Shown here: one piece after another, positions 9,326-18,622 of the stretch
Layout: each line of letters opens with the position of its first letter
How positions within the stretch are numbered: position 1 is the stretch's first letter
DNA from: Flavobacterium undicola
Lineage (GTDB): Bacteria > Bacteroidota > Bacteroidia > Flavobacteriales > Flavobacteriaceae
Reading direction: 5' to 3'
DNA: 49,678 bases
Assembly: GCF_009909155.2 (NCBI RefSeq)
Contig: NZ_JAAAPM020000030.1
Location: 1 to 49,678, forward strand
The notes under the pieces: generated by a model
The model's input: the letters and a program-made list of their open reading frames with translations, nothing else
Told to the model about the DNA's origin: nothing
Database searches by the model: none
Translations under genes and position numbers: made by a program

Positions 9326-9709
9326 ATGAAAGTACCCCAAATCTTTTTTTTAATGTTAGTATCTCTATTATCATATAATGGATATACTCAAAATCCAAAG
9401 GTATATATAACCGATAGGGTTGGTGAGAATTATGCTTACGTAAATGTTACAAAAACTTACGAAAGAGTGGCTGAAAAAGGATATAAATCAATTGATTTAT
9501 TTCAAAAGTTAGGAAATGCTTTTTATACCGATTTAAATATGGCAAAAGCCGCTAAATGGTATGGCGAATTATTTGCAATGACTACTGATTTAGATCCTAT
9601 ATATTATAATCAATATGCGAAATCATTATGTGCTATTGGTGAAGATGAAAAAGCAGATTATATTATGGAAAAATTAAAACAAAAATCAAATACTATTAGT
9701 AACAAATAA
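9326..9709 (+). CDS. Short PorE-module protein, downstream copy
   Basis: 127 residues: leader (MKVPQIFFLMLVSLLSYNGYTQ) plus one TPR-like module (KTYERVAEKGYKS, FQKLGNAFY, AAKWYGELFAMTTDL) closely matching residues 30-115 of the PorE-like protein, then a stop. It is separated from the full-length gene by 251 bp of AT-rich sequence in which I see no gene, and it is followed by a strong terminator, so it may have its own promoter. Fourth copy of the module in 4 kb. Confidence 0.72.
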   Translation: MKVPQIFFLMLVSLLSYNGYTQNPKVYITDRVGENYAYVNVTKTYERVAEKGYKSIDLFQKLGNAFYTDLNMAKAAKWYGELFAMTTDLDPIYYNQYAKSLCAIGEDEKADYIMEKLKQKSNTISNK

Positions 9710-9756
9710 TAGTATTATTTTTTCAAACTAATCAAAATCTATTTAAAAAACCATTA

Positions 9757-9788
9757 AACAGCTGCAAATAATATTGCAGCTGTTTTTT
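9757..9788 (+). terminator. Rho-independent terminator after the PorE-module cluster
   Basis: Perfect 11-bp stem (AACAGCTGCAA at 9757-9767 with 9774-9784), six-base loop, followed by a T run. It closes the adhesin/PorP/PorE gene group. Confidence 0.85.
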
Positions 9789-10006
9789 ATTGCTTCATAT
9801 GTAACTAAAAATAAAGTTATAAAAGCGGCGAATCACTATAGCACACTACATTGAAAGCATATGAGTTTGTTTGACTTTTACTAAAGTTACATTACTTTTT
9901 AAAATATTATTTCTTTAATCATTTTAATTATTGATTTTTCATATCACTAAAGTTCAAGAATCAAATTCGAGAGTTTTTTAAACCCAAGATAAAACGATTA
10001 AAAAAT

Positions 10007-10042
10007 CAAAGAGGCTGTTTCAAAATTGAAACAGCCTCTTTG
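10007..10042 (-). terminator. Terminator of the minus-strand CAP lipoprotein gene
   Basis: Perfect 17-bp stem (10007-10023 with 10026-10042). The plus-strand A run just before it becomes a T run on the minus strand, so it terminates the gene ending at 10062. The stretch 9789-10006 contains nothing else I can support. Confidence 0.85.
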
Positions 10043-10061
10043 AAGTAAAACAAAACAATAA

Positions 10062-10571
10062 TTAAATTTTAGCAAAAATATTAGTATAATATTTTTCTCC
10101 TGTCACCGAATCCTTTTTTATAGCTATACCAAAATGGGTAAAATTACCAACAATATTTACTTTATGTTTGGGACTATTTAACCATGCATTTAAAGCCGAT
10201 TTAGGAGAATCATAATTTAGAGCTATATTTTCAGCTACTATTTTTGCTCCTAATACTTTCATTATATTTTCAGAACGAGAAACAAAATCATCATGATTAA
10301 AAACCTTATGGTCAATCATGTAAATATCATGTTCCTCAGATTTATAAGAAATATGATTTATTCTTTCTAAACGATTCAGACCTATACTAGCCCGATAATC
10401 ATTAATTAAATTCAACGTTTCTATTTCAGAAACATTATAGGTGTAATTTACAATAAGTTCTGGTTTAGTTTCAGCACTTAAATTTTCTGCATCAACACTA
10501 TCAGAAGAACATGAGTTTAACATAAATAAAGCCATAAGTGGCATTATTTTAAGCGATAAATTTAATTTCAT
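10062..10571 (-). CDS. CAP-domain (SCP/PR-1, YkwD-like) lipoprotein
   Basis: 169 residues. Lipoprotein signal with lipobox LNSC (Cys about residue 21), a short acidic linker, then a CAP domain: LINDYRASIGL, HISYKSEEHD, SENIMKVLGAK, ENIALNYDSP, WLNSPKHKVNIVGNFTHFGIAI. The His, Glu and second His that line the CAP cavity are all present. Bacterial CAP lipoproteins are envelope proteins of mostly unknown biochemical role. A close paralogue lies immediately upstream on the same strand. Confidence 0.9.
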   Translation of the reverse strand: MKLNLSLKIMPLMALFMLNSCSSDSVDAENLSAETKPELIVNYTYNVSEIETLNLINDYRASIGLNRLERINHISYKSEEHDIYMIDHKVFNHDDFVSRSENIMKVLGAKIVAENIALNYDSPKSALNAWLNSPKHKVNIVGNFTHFGIAIKKDSVTGEKYYTNIFAKI

Positions 10572-10625
10572 ACAATTTTAATGGTTTTTTTGGTTTTTTT
10601 TGGTGGTATTTTTTTTTGGTCAACC

Positions 10626-10633
10626 CAAACATA
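10626..10633 (-). promoter_or_regulatory. Candidate -7 element (TATGTTTG) for the CAP gene
   Basis: On the minus strand this reads TATGTTTG, fitting the Bacteroidota TAnnTTTG element, 55 bp before the start codon. A TTTG lies 21 bp further upstream. The same TTGTATGTTTG string stands before the paralogue, which supports function. Confidence 0.5.
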
Positions 10634-10792
10634 CAAGTTTATATAATACATTACCAAAAAAACATAAAATAAAATGTTATTTTAACACTAATTAAATGTT
10701 ATTAATTATTTTTCTTACGGGATGAAAACAAGCTGAATAATAACAGCTTACATTAATAATTTATTATAAAAAAGGGAAAATCCTATAAAAGA

Positions 10793-10869
10793 AAAAGAGG
10801 TTGAAATTGGGGATTTACAACCTCTTTTATTCTTTAAAAGAGAATACGATTTGGGGAAATATTCTCTTT
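10793..10869. terminator. Two tandem hairpins with matching loops between the CAP genes
   Basis: First hairpin: 11-bp stem 10793-10803 with 10818-10828. Second: 10-bp stem 10837-10846 with 10860-10869. Both loops contain TTGGGGA. The first has A's before and T's after, so it can terminate in either direction. They probably end the minus-strand gene 10907-11410. Confidence 0.65.
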
Positions 10870-10906
10870 AGTATTAAATAAAAAACCAAAAAACCAAAAA
10901 AATTAA

Positions 10907-11410
10907 TTAAATTTTAGCAAAAATATTAGTGTAATATTTTTTACCTGTTGTTGTATTTTCTCTTATAGAAATTCCAAAATGTGTATAATTACCTTCAATG
11001 TTTTGCTTGTGAGCAGGGCTATTCAACCAAGCTGTTAAAGCTGCTTGAGGGCTATTATAATTGTAAGCAATATTTTCACCAACTGTTTTAGCTCCTAACA
11101 CTTTCATGATATTTTCTGATCTTGAAACAAAACCATCATGACTCACTACGTTGTTATCAATCATATAAAAATCATGTTCTTCTGATTTATAAGAGATATG
11201 ATTTATTTTCTCTAATGGATTTAAACCAATACTTACACGATAATCATTGATTAATTTCATCGCTTGTAACTCTGCATCACTATAAGTATAATTTTCTACA
11301 ATTACTGCACTTGTGTTATCTGCTGTTGCTTCTGATGAATCTGAAGAACAAGAATTCATTGTAAATATCACTGTCATTAGTAACATTAACTTGAGTAAAT
11401 TTACTTTCAT
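10907..11410 (-). CDS. CAP-domain (SCP/PR-1, YkwD-like) lipoprotein, paralogue
   Basis: 167 residues, lipobox MNSC, then a CAP domain nearly parallel to its neighbour: LINDYRVSIGLNPLEKI, HISYKSEEHDFYMID, SENIMKVLGAKTVGENIA, WLNSPAHKQNIEGNYTHFGI. Both copies keep the cavity residues, so neither looks decayed. Separate promoters and terminators suggest independent expression, not an operon. Tandem duplication is the obvious origin. Confidence 0.9.
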   Translation of the reverse strand: MKVNLLKLMLLMTVIFTMNSCSSDSSEATADNTSAVIVENYTYSDAELQAMKLINDYRVSIGLNPLEKINHISYKSEEHDFYMIDNNVVSHDGFVSRSENIMKVLGAKTVGENIAYNYNSPQAALTAWLNSPAHKQNIEGNYTHFGISIRENTTTGKKYYTNIFAKI

Positions 11411-11486
11411 AAGCTAGTAGTTTAAGTTTAAAGTTGATTGGGGGCAAACACCTTTAATATTATTTATATGTTCTTTGTTTCTATAT

Positions 11487-11494
11487 CAAACATA
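11487..11494 (-). promoter_or_regulatory. Candidate -7 element (TATGTTTG) for the second CAP gene
   Basis: Minus-strand TATGTTTG, 77 bp before the start codon, in the same TTGTATGTTTG context as in front of the paralogue. No clear -33 TTG is seen at the expected spacing. Confidence 0.4.
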
Positions 11495-11570
11495 CAAATA
11501 TTATCGTTAAACTACATAAAAAAATCGACAAACTACATCTTTTTATTTTTATTAAAATACTTTTCTTACA

Positions 11571-12215
11571 TTAAGGCGATAATCTTTCCACTTTCCATGA
11601 ATAATCTTTTTGAATTGTATATCTAATTCTATCATGTAGACGATTAGCTCTTCCTTGCCAAAATTCAACTTCAAATGGAACCACTAAATATCCTCCCCAA
11701 TGTTTGGGTCTTGGAATTAGCATACTTTCAAATTCACTTTCTAATTGTTTCAGATTTTCTTCCAAATAATCACGAGAAGGAATAACCTCGCTTTGATTTG
11801 AAACGATAGCACCTAATTTGCTTCCATCAGGTCTGGAATCAAAATAATTATCCGAAATACTTTCAGATGTCTTTTCGGCAATTCCTTTAATGATAACTTG
11901 ACGTTCTGCTCCATGCCAAAAAAAGGAAAGACAAATTTTAGGATTTTGCTCAATTGCTTTCCCTTTTTCCGAATTATAATTGGTGTAAAAAACAAATCCT
12001 TCTTCATTGTATTTTTTCAATAACACAACTCTTGCCTTTGGATACCCATCCAAACCAATTGTCGATACCGTCATTGCATTAATTTCTTCATCTCCGCCAA
12101 AGTCTTCTACTTCGTGAAACCAGCGATGAAAGAGATTAATAGGGTCTTCAGGAATATTAGATTCTAATAATTCGCTTTTTTCATACGATTTTCTATAATG
12201 ACTTAAATCTTCCAT
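11571..12215 (-). CDS. pdxH: Pyridoxamine 5'-phosphate oxidase
   Basis: 214 residues, the usual family length. Oxidises pyridoxine or pyridoxamine 5'-phosphate to pyridoxal 5'-phosphate using FMN and oxygen. Family signatures are clear: ARVVLLK and FYTNYNSEKG (FMN contact region), FFWHGAERQV, SRPDGSKLGA, and the C-terminal signature FWQGRANRLHDR. Last gene of the minus-strand run pyrR-pyrB-(STAS-like)-rnz-pdxH, 34 bp after rnz. Cytoplasmic. Confidence 0.97.
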   Translation of the reverse strand: MEDLSHYRKSYEKSELLESNIPEDPINLFHRWFHEVEDFGGDEEINAMTVSTIGLDGYPKARVVLLKKYNEEGFVFYTNYNSEKGKAIEQNPKICLSFFWHGAERQVIIKGIAEKTSESISDNYFDSRPDGSKLGAIVSNQSEVIPSRDYLEENLKQLESEFESMLIPRPKHWGGYLVVPFEVEFWQGRANRLHDRIRYTIQKDYSWKVERLSP

Positions 12216-12249
12216 TGTATATTTTAATTATAAAAATTAGTATTGATAA

Positions 12250-13155
12250 CTATAAATCAAAGCTAATACCATCATCAGCTAATAAAACATTAGAGAAAAC
12301 AGTTTCAGCTTCTTCTTTAAACAAATCGATAGTATCGTATCGTGTAGAATAATGTCCTAAAATGAGTTTTTTTACCTGGGCTTTATCAGCAATAGTGGCA
12401 GCTTCTATAGCTGTAGAATGCATTGTTTTCGCGGCTAATTTTTCTTCTGATTTTAGGAAAGTAGATTCGTGATACAAAACATCTACTTTTTCTATTAGGG
12501 GTATAATAGCTTCATTGTAGGCTGTATCAGAGCAAAAAGCATAACTCTTAGGTTTCTCAGGATCAAATGTCAATTGTTCATTAGGAATGAGAGTTCCATC
12601 ATCTAAAAGAATATCTTTTCCGTTTTTTATATTCTGAAAATAACATTTCTCGATTTGATACTTCTGAACGGCTTCAACGTTCAATTTTCTTTTATCTATT
12701 TTTTCTTCGAATAAAAAACCATTTGTATACACGCGATGTTTTAATGGTATAGTCTTAACCGTCACTTTTTCGTCTTCATAAATCAGCTCACTTTGATTTG
12801 ATGTCAATTCATGAAAATGCAAACCGAAATTAGGCCAGGAATTAGATAGTCGCAATTGTAATAATATAATTTCTTTAATCCCTTTTGGGCCATAGATAGC
12901 TAAATCATTATTTCGATTCAATAAAGAAAAAGTAGAAATCAAACCGATTAAACCATAAAAATGATCTCCATGTAAATGAGAAATGAAAACCTGGTTAATC
13001 TTAGAAAATTTAATTTTGTTTTTCCGCAACTGTACCTGTGTACCTTCGCCACAATCAATAAGAAAAAGGCGGTTTTTTATTTCGAGTAGCTGCGAAGTAG
13101 GATTGGTTAATGTACGAGGAGTTGCTGCATAACAGCCCAGAATAGTTAATTTCAT
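12250..13155 (-). CDS. rnz: Ribonuclease Z (tRNA 3' processing endonuclease)
   Basis: 301 residues, metallo-beta-lactamase fold. Metal-binding motif SHLHGDHFYG with His60, His62, Asp64 and His65; later ligands in FCSDTAYNE and in ILGHYSTRY near the C-terminus; the CGEGTQVQL signature of the RNase Z family is present. It trims 3' trailers of tRNA precursors. It follows the STAS-like gene by about 80 bp of AATCTAAA repeats. Confidence 0.97.
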   Translation of the reverse strand: MKLTILGCYAATPRTLTNPTSQLLEIKNRLFLIDCGEGTQVQLRKNKIKFSKINQVFISHLHGDHFYGLIGLISTFSLLNRNNDLAIYGPKGIKEIILLQLRLSNSWPNFGLHFHELTSNQSELIYEDEKVTVKTIPLKHRVYTNGFLFEEKIDKRKLNVEAVQKYQIEKCYFQNIKNGKDILLDDGTLIPNEQLTFDPEKPKSYAFCSDTAYNEAIIPLIEKVDVLYHESTFLKSEEKLAAKTMHSTAIEAATIADKAQVKKLILGHYSTRYDTIDLFKEEAETVFSNVLLADDGISFDL

Positions 13156-13244
13156 TTTAGATTGTTAATTTTAGATTTTAGATTGAACAAGTAGTATTTA
13201 AGATTTATTCAAAATCTAAAATCTGAACTTTAAAATCTAAAATC
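13155..13244. repeat. AATCTAAA / TTTAGATT short-repeat spacer
   Basis: Two TTTTAGATT words on the left and two AATCTAAAA words on the right make an inverted cluster between rnz and the upstream small gene. A similar AATCTAAA patch is at about 30150-30190 before proB. Probably neutral spacer DNA. Confidence 0.5.
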
Positions 13245-13572
13245 CTAAGTCTCTTTCTATTTCCTCCATCTCAATAATATCATGAGCTTCTAATAAAGAG
13301 GGAACTACGGTAAATTTTTCAGGTAGCGCATTATAATCAAAATCAGCTACTACTATAACAAATGACTTCTTTGTTTTTTTATGTTTCTTAGACATCGGCA
13401 AAAACAACTTCAAATCATTTACAGGCAATTCTTCTTTATACCCTAAAAGGTCAATAATAATGTTATGCTTTTCATAACTTTTATATTGATGAGTAACCTT
13501 CATCAAAAAAGAAGTAAAATCACCTTGAGTATCTTTAATTATAACAGTATGTTCTTTTTGATCTACTTTCAT
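13237..13572 (-). CDS. Small STAS-like protein of unknown function next to rnz
   Basis: 111 residues, no signal peptide. Alternating strands and helices (HTVIIKDTQGDF, HNIIIDLLGY, KSFVIVVADFD, PSLLEAHDIIEMEEIERDLGF) suggest a STAS/anti-sigma-antagonist-like alpha-beta fold. The acidic C-terminal helix is typical of the small protein that precedes ribonuclease Z in flavobacteria. No catalytic residues are recognisable. Gene order suggests co-transcription with pyrB and rnz. Confidence 0.75.
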   Translation of the reverse strand: MKVDQKEHTVIIKDTQGDFTSFLMKVTHQYKSYEKHNIIIDLLGYKEELPVNDLKLFLPMSKKHKKTKKSFVIVVADFDYNALPEKFTVVPSLLEAHDIIEMEEIERDLGF

Positions 13573-13626
13573 AAAATTTTAATTATTTAAGATTACTAAA
13601 ATCTAAAGTTACTAAGTTTTTTTTAC

Positions 13627-14553
13627 TTACTGAATTTTTGAAGCTAAAAGATAAATAACAGCCATTCGAATAGCTACTCCATTTTCAACCTGGTTCAAAA
13701 TAACCGATTGCCCGGAATCGGCCACTTCAGATGTTATCTCCACTCCTCTATTGATTGGTCCAGGGTGCATAATTACAATTTCTTTATTTAAAGATTCTAA
13801 TAATGCTTTATCTACACCATATTGTTGTGCATATTCTCTTGTAGAAGGAAAATAATTTACGTCCATTCTTTCGTTTTGAACACGCAACATATTAGCTACA
13901 TCACACCATTCTAAAGCTTTTCGCAAATTAGGTTCTACTTTTACACCAAGTGATTCAATATGTTTTGGAATCAATGTTTTAGGACCACAAACCTTTACTT
14001 CTGCACCTTGCATTTGCAAAGCATAAATATTAGACAAGGCTACTCTTGAGTGCAAAATATCACCCACAATCACTACTTTTTTTCCGGCTACATCACCTAA
14101 TTTTTCTCTTATCGAATAACTATCTAATAAAGCCTGTGTAGGATGTTCATGAGCTCCATCACCAGCATTAACAATACTCGCTTTTACATTTTTAGACAAA
14201 AAGTAAGCTGCTCCGGGATTAGCATGACGCATAACCACCATATCTACTTTCATCGAAAGAATATTATTTACGGTATCAATAAGAGTCTCTCCTTTTTTAA
14301 CCGAAGATTGTGCTGCCGAAAAACTAATAACATCAGCTGATAATCGTTTTTGAGCTAATTCAAACGACAATTTGGTTCTTGTACTATTTTCGAAAAAAAT
14401 ATTGGCAATGGTAATATCTCGTAACGAAGGCACTTTCTTAATAGGACGATTAATGACTTCTTTAAAATGATCCGCTGTTTCAAAAATAAGGTCTATATCA
14501 TTTTTGTTAATATATTTGATACCTAATAAATGATTTACGCTTAACTCTTTCAT
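13627..14553 (-). CDS. pyrB: Aspartate carbamoyltransferase catalytic subunit
   Basis: 308 residues, normal length. Makes N-carbamoyl-aspartate, the committed step of pyrimidine synthesis. Carbamoyl-phosphate motif STRT at 57-60, HPTQALLD at 137-144, and PGPINRGVEI near the C-terminus. No pyrI regulatory-subunit gene is adjacent; pyrR is directly upstream, which points to PyrR-type control. Confidence 0.97.
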   Translation of the reverse strand: MKELSVNHLLGIKYINKNDIDLIFETADHFKEVINRPIKKVPSLRDITIANIFFENSTRTKLSFELAQKRLSADVISFSAAQSSVKKGETLIDTVNNILSMKVDMVVMRHANPGAAYFLSKNVKASIVNAGDGAHEHPTQALLDSYSIREKLGDVAGKKVVIVGDILHSRVALSNIYALQMQGAEVKVCGPKTLIPKHIESLGVKVEPNLRKALEWCDVANMLRVQNERMDVNYFPSTREYAQQYGVDKALLESLNKEIVIMHPGPINRGVEITSEVADSGQSVILNQVENGVAIRMAVIYLLASKIQ

Positions 14554-14606
14554 TCTTTTACGATTATTATTTTATTATAGATGATTTCAGATGATTGATT
14601 GTACTT

Positions 14607-15146
14607 TTAATTAGTAACTAAATATACTGCATCTTCTCCATCATTTTCTTTCCAACTTACTTTTACCTTCTCATTATTAATAGCATCTACTTGTCTTCCT
14701 CTGTAATCAGGTTGGATAGGCAAATTGCGACTAAAACGTCTGTCTATCAAAACCAACAATTCTATTTCAGAAGGTCTTCCAAAAGATTGAACCGCAGTTA
14801 AAGCTGCTCTAATGCTTCTTCCAGTGTACAACACATCATCAATAAAAATAACTTTTTTATTTTCTACAATAAAGTTTATGTTGGTTTTATTGGCTTCCAA
14901 TGGTTTTTCGGTTCTTCGAAAATCATCTCTAAAGAAAGTGATATCTAAATAACCTAATTGTATTTCGGGAGTATCATATTCTTTTTCCAACACTTCTTTT
15001 AGTCGTTCTGCTAAAAAAGTTCCTCTGGGTTGAATCCCTATTAAAATGGTGTCTTTAAAATCGAGGTGTTTTTCAATTAGCTGACATGCCAAACGATGAA
15101 GAATGATATTGACTTCTTTTGAATTAAGTAAAACTTTTTGAGTCAT
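14607..15146 (-). CDS. pyrR: PyrR, uracil phosphoribosyltransferase / pyrimidine operon regulator
   Basis: 179 residues, normal length. PRPP-binding loop VIFIDDVLYTGRS at about 99-112; IQPRG and RRFSRNLPI typical of PyrR. The family binds pyrimidine mRNA leaders and has UPRTase activity. It starts the minus-strand cluster with pyrB. I see no clear PyrR-type anti-terminator in its own leader or in the 53 bp before pyrB, so the RNA-binding role here is unproven. Confidence 0.95.
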   Translation of the reverse strand: MTQKVLLNSKEVNIILHRLACQLIEKHLDFKDTILIGIQPRGTFLAERLKEVLEKEYDTPEIQLGYLDITFFRDDFRRTEKPLEANKTNINFIVENKKVIFIDDVLYTGRSIRAALTAVQSFGRPSEIELLVLIDRRFSRNLPIQPDYRGRQVDAINNEKVKVSWKENDGEDAVYLVTN

Positions 15147-15170
15147 AGTAAAGTGTTATCTTGGGTAATG

Positions 15171-15178
15171 CAAATATA
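15171..15178 (-). promoter_or_regulatory. Candidate -7 element (TATATTTG) for pyrR
   Basis: Minus-strand TATATTTG fits TAnnTTTG, 25 bp before the start codon. The nearest upstream TTG is further away than usual (about 24 bp spacer), so only the -7 element is well supported. Confidence 0.45.
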
Positions 15179-15347
15179 CAAAATCAGACTTATAACCTTA
15201 AACAATATCCTAAATTTAAAATTTTAGTTAAAAACTACTCCAATAGTTTGAATAATACAATAAACCAGGGAAATTATATAATACTGATAATTAAGTTATC
15301 GAGTATTTTTAACGGAACATAATTAACTAATTTAAAATTTAGAAATC

Positions 15348-15521
15348 ATGCAAAAAACAATGAAAAGAATACTATTGCTCTTAGTCGTTATGTTTACATT
15401 TTCAAGCTGTGAAATAATAGGCGATATTTTTAAAGCAGGAATGGGTGTTGGAGTATTTATCGCAATTGCAGTTTTAGCTCTTATAATTTTTCTAATCAGT
15501 AAAATGTTTGGAAAAAAATAA
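15348..15521 (+). CDS. Small lipoprotein with one membrane helix (57 aa)
   Basis: 57 residues. N-terminal leader MKRILLLLVVMFTFSSC with a lipobox (FSSC), then a short linker and a strongly hydrophobic helix (VFIAIAVLALIIFLIS) and a basic tail MFGKK. Complete start and stop, own terminator directly after. Small two-part proteins of this kind are common in flavobacteria; function unknown. Confidence 0.7.
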   Translation: MQKTMKRILLLLVVMFTFSSCEIIGDIFKAGMGVGVFIAIAVLALIIFLISKMFGKK

Positions 15522-15530
15522 ATTCAAAAA

Positions 15531-15561
15531 AAAACTCCAGTACTTTAATTACTGGAGTTTT
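15531..15561. terminator. Bidirectional terminator
   Basis: Perfect 12-bp stem AAAACTCCAGTA (15531-15542) with 15550-15561, seven-base loop, A-rich on the left and T-rich on the right. It serves the small lipoprotein gene on plus and the ABC-F gene on minus. Confidence 0.85.
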
Positions 15562-15577
15562 GTATTTTGTTAATCAA

Positions 15578-17206
<1,629 letters not shown>

Positions 17207-17221
17207 TTATAAAATTTGCTG

Positions 17222-17229
17222 CAAAAGTA
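17222..17229 (-). promoter_or_regulatory. Candidate -7 element (TACTTTTG) for the ABC-F gene
   Basis: Minus-strand TACTTTTG 25 bp upstream of the start codon, a good match to TAnnTTTG. No clear -33 TTG at the expected spacing. Confidence 0.5.
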
Positions 17230-17406
17230 CAAAAAAATAGCTATTTATCAGAATGCTTTCTAAAGTTAGTATTTATATTATTTTGTAGGAATCTTTTAAT
17301 ATATTTGAATAAAAGTAAAGAAATATAAAACTTACTCATAGATATGGCTTTTTAAACAAATCTCTTTTATAAGTATTTAATCAAATTAGTAATAACAACC
17401 AACAAA

Positions 17407-18225
17407 ATGAAAAAAATATTTACAATTTTATTAATCGGAATACTTCTAAACTCATGTTCAAATGATGATAATTTAGATTATAAAAACAGTGAATCATTTA
17501 CAACAAACATGAAAGTAGATTTATCCAATTACAATATTGGATCTGTGAATCCGTTTACTTATTTTCAATTTGAGTATGACAATAAAAAAAGATTAATCAA
17601 AAAAACAACCGTTCATCCGATTTCACAAAATGGTAGTATCAACTATATAAACGATGATATATATACATCAATAATATACAAAATCAATAATGTTACTGTT
17701 GAAGATTTCTCAACGTCAAACAATTATCCTTACTCAAAAAACACAAATTACTATACACTAAATAACACAAATCAAATTACAATCAGGGAAATTCCTGACA
17801 TCTATTATAATGAAAGATCTAAAAAAATGTTTTATAAATACACTAATAACAAACTTACAGAAATCACAACAACATATCCAAACAGACCTTACGATGTTAA
17901 TATACCTTATTACAGTTACATATTAACCTATTCTGAAAAATTTTATTTCGATTCTAATGGAAATCTATCAAAAACAGAATATAACGAGCTACGTAATGGT
18001 ATAAATATAGGTGAAAAAACAATTAGAACATTTGAAGATTATGATACATCTTTCAATCCTACAAAAAACCTTTTTCTATTGAATGATTATTTTTATCGCT
18101 CACTTTCAAAAAACAACTATCGGAAATTTACAGAAAAAACATATTCCTTTAATAGTCTTATACATGATTATTATAGGACTTGGGGATTTACTTATGATAA
18201 ATCTGGAAATATTATAATAAATTAA
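17407..18225 (+). CDS. Hypothetical lipoprotein with YD-like strands
   Basis: 272 residues. Lipobox LNSC after a 16-residue leader, followed by SNDDN, the Asp/Asn-rich tether common for surface lipoproteins in Bacteroidota. The body has strand pairs such as FEYDNKKRLIKKT, FYFDSNGNLSKTEYNEL and WGFTYDKSGNIIIN resembling YD/RHS-type repeats but too diverged for a firm call. Very rich in Asn, Lys and Tyr, more AT-biased than neighbouring housekeeping genes. Function unknown; it appears to be a single-gene unit. Confidence 0.7.
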   Translation: MKKIFTILLIGILLNSCSNDDNLDYKNSESFTTNMKVDLSNYNIGSVNPFTYFQFEYDNKKRLIKKTTVHPISQNGSINYINDDIYTSIIYKINNVTVEDFSTSNNYPYSKNTNYYTLNNTNQITIREIPDIYYNERSKKMFYKYTNNKLTEITTTYPNRPYDVNIPYYSYILTYSEKFYFDSNGNLSKTEYNELRNGINIGEKTIRTFEDYDTSFNPTKNLFLLNDYFYRSLSKNNYRKFTEKTYSFNSLIHDYYRTWGFTYDKSGNIIIN

Positions 18226-18298
18226 AATTCTATAAAAACCTATGAAAATCAAATCTTAAAGTCCAAAAAATATTTCAAATTATTAATACGAAGATTAA

Positions 18299-18397
18299 AT
18301 GATACTCTATAAAACAATCAAAATTACGCTATTATCCACTTTAACTTTCTTTGTGGCAAGCTGCAAACAATCTCAAAAGAGTCGGTTCATAATATAA
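18299..18397 (+). pseudogene. Truncated lipoprotein remnant (32 codons)
   Basis: Reads as an intact lipoprotein leader (ITLLSTLTFFVASC, lipobox VASC) followed by only ten residues and a stop. Either the 5' stub of a lost lipoprotein gene or a tiny lipopeptide; the stub reading is more likely because no conserved body follows. The rest of 18226-18622 holds only the repeats and hairpins listed separately. Confidence 0.45.
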
Positions 18398-18456
18398 AAA
18401 CTACATCAGTGAATAAGCAAGGAGATTCTAAAATTCTTTCTTTATTAAACCCCACC

Positions 18457-18486
18457 TCGCGCGAGCGTCACGCTCGTGCACACGAG
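18457..18486. repeat. GC-rich double palindrome
   Basis: Within AT-rich surroundings: CGAGCG (18462-18467) pairs with CGCTCG (18471-18476), and the overlapping CTCGTG (18473-18478) pairs with CACGAG (18481-18486). The two hairpins are mutually exclusive. It may be a diverged member of the hairpin repeat family in the 40-47 kb region (hairpin followed by CACACG). Confidence 0.55.
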
Positions 18487-18538
18487 TAGAGACTAAAAAA
18501 AAACACGATTAAGATACTCGCACTAGTATAAACAAAAA

Positions 18539-18572
18539 AACTCGTTTATCCTCTCAATAAGATAAACGAGTT
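18539..18572. terminator. Hairpin AACTCGTTTATC stem
   Basis: Perfect 12-bp stem 18539-18550 with 18561-18572. On the minus strand it is followed by a T run (complement of the A run 18534-18540), so it fits as terminator for the GH20 gene. Confidence 0.7.
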
Positions 18573-18584
18573 CTTCCCTAATAC

Positions 18585-18613
18585 ATTTGACAACTTTTTG
18601 AAAGTTGTCAAAT
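18585..18613 (-). terminator. Second hairpin downstream of the GH20 gene
   Basis: Perfect 13-bp stem (18585-18597 with 18601-18613) and a three-base loop, 10 bp after the minus-strand stop. A related stem, TTTGTCAAAGTTT, is found at 36657-36683 after another minus-strand gene. Confidence 0.6.
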
Positions 18614-18622
18614 ATGAAACAA

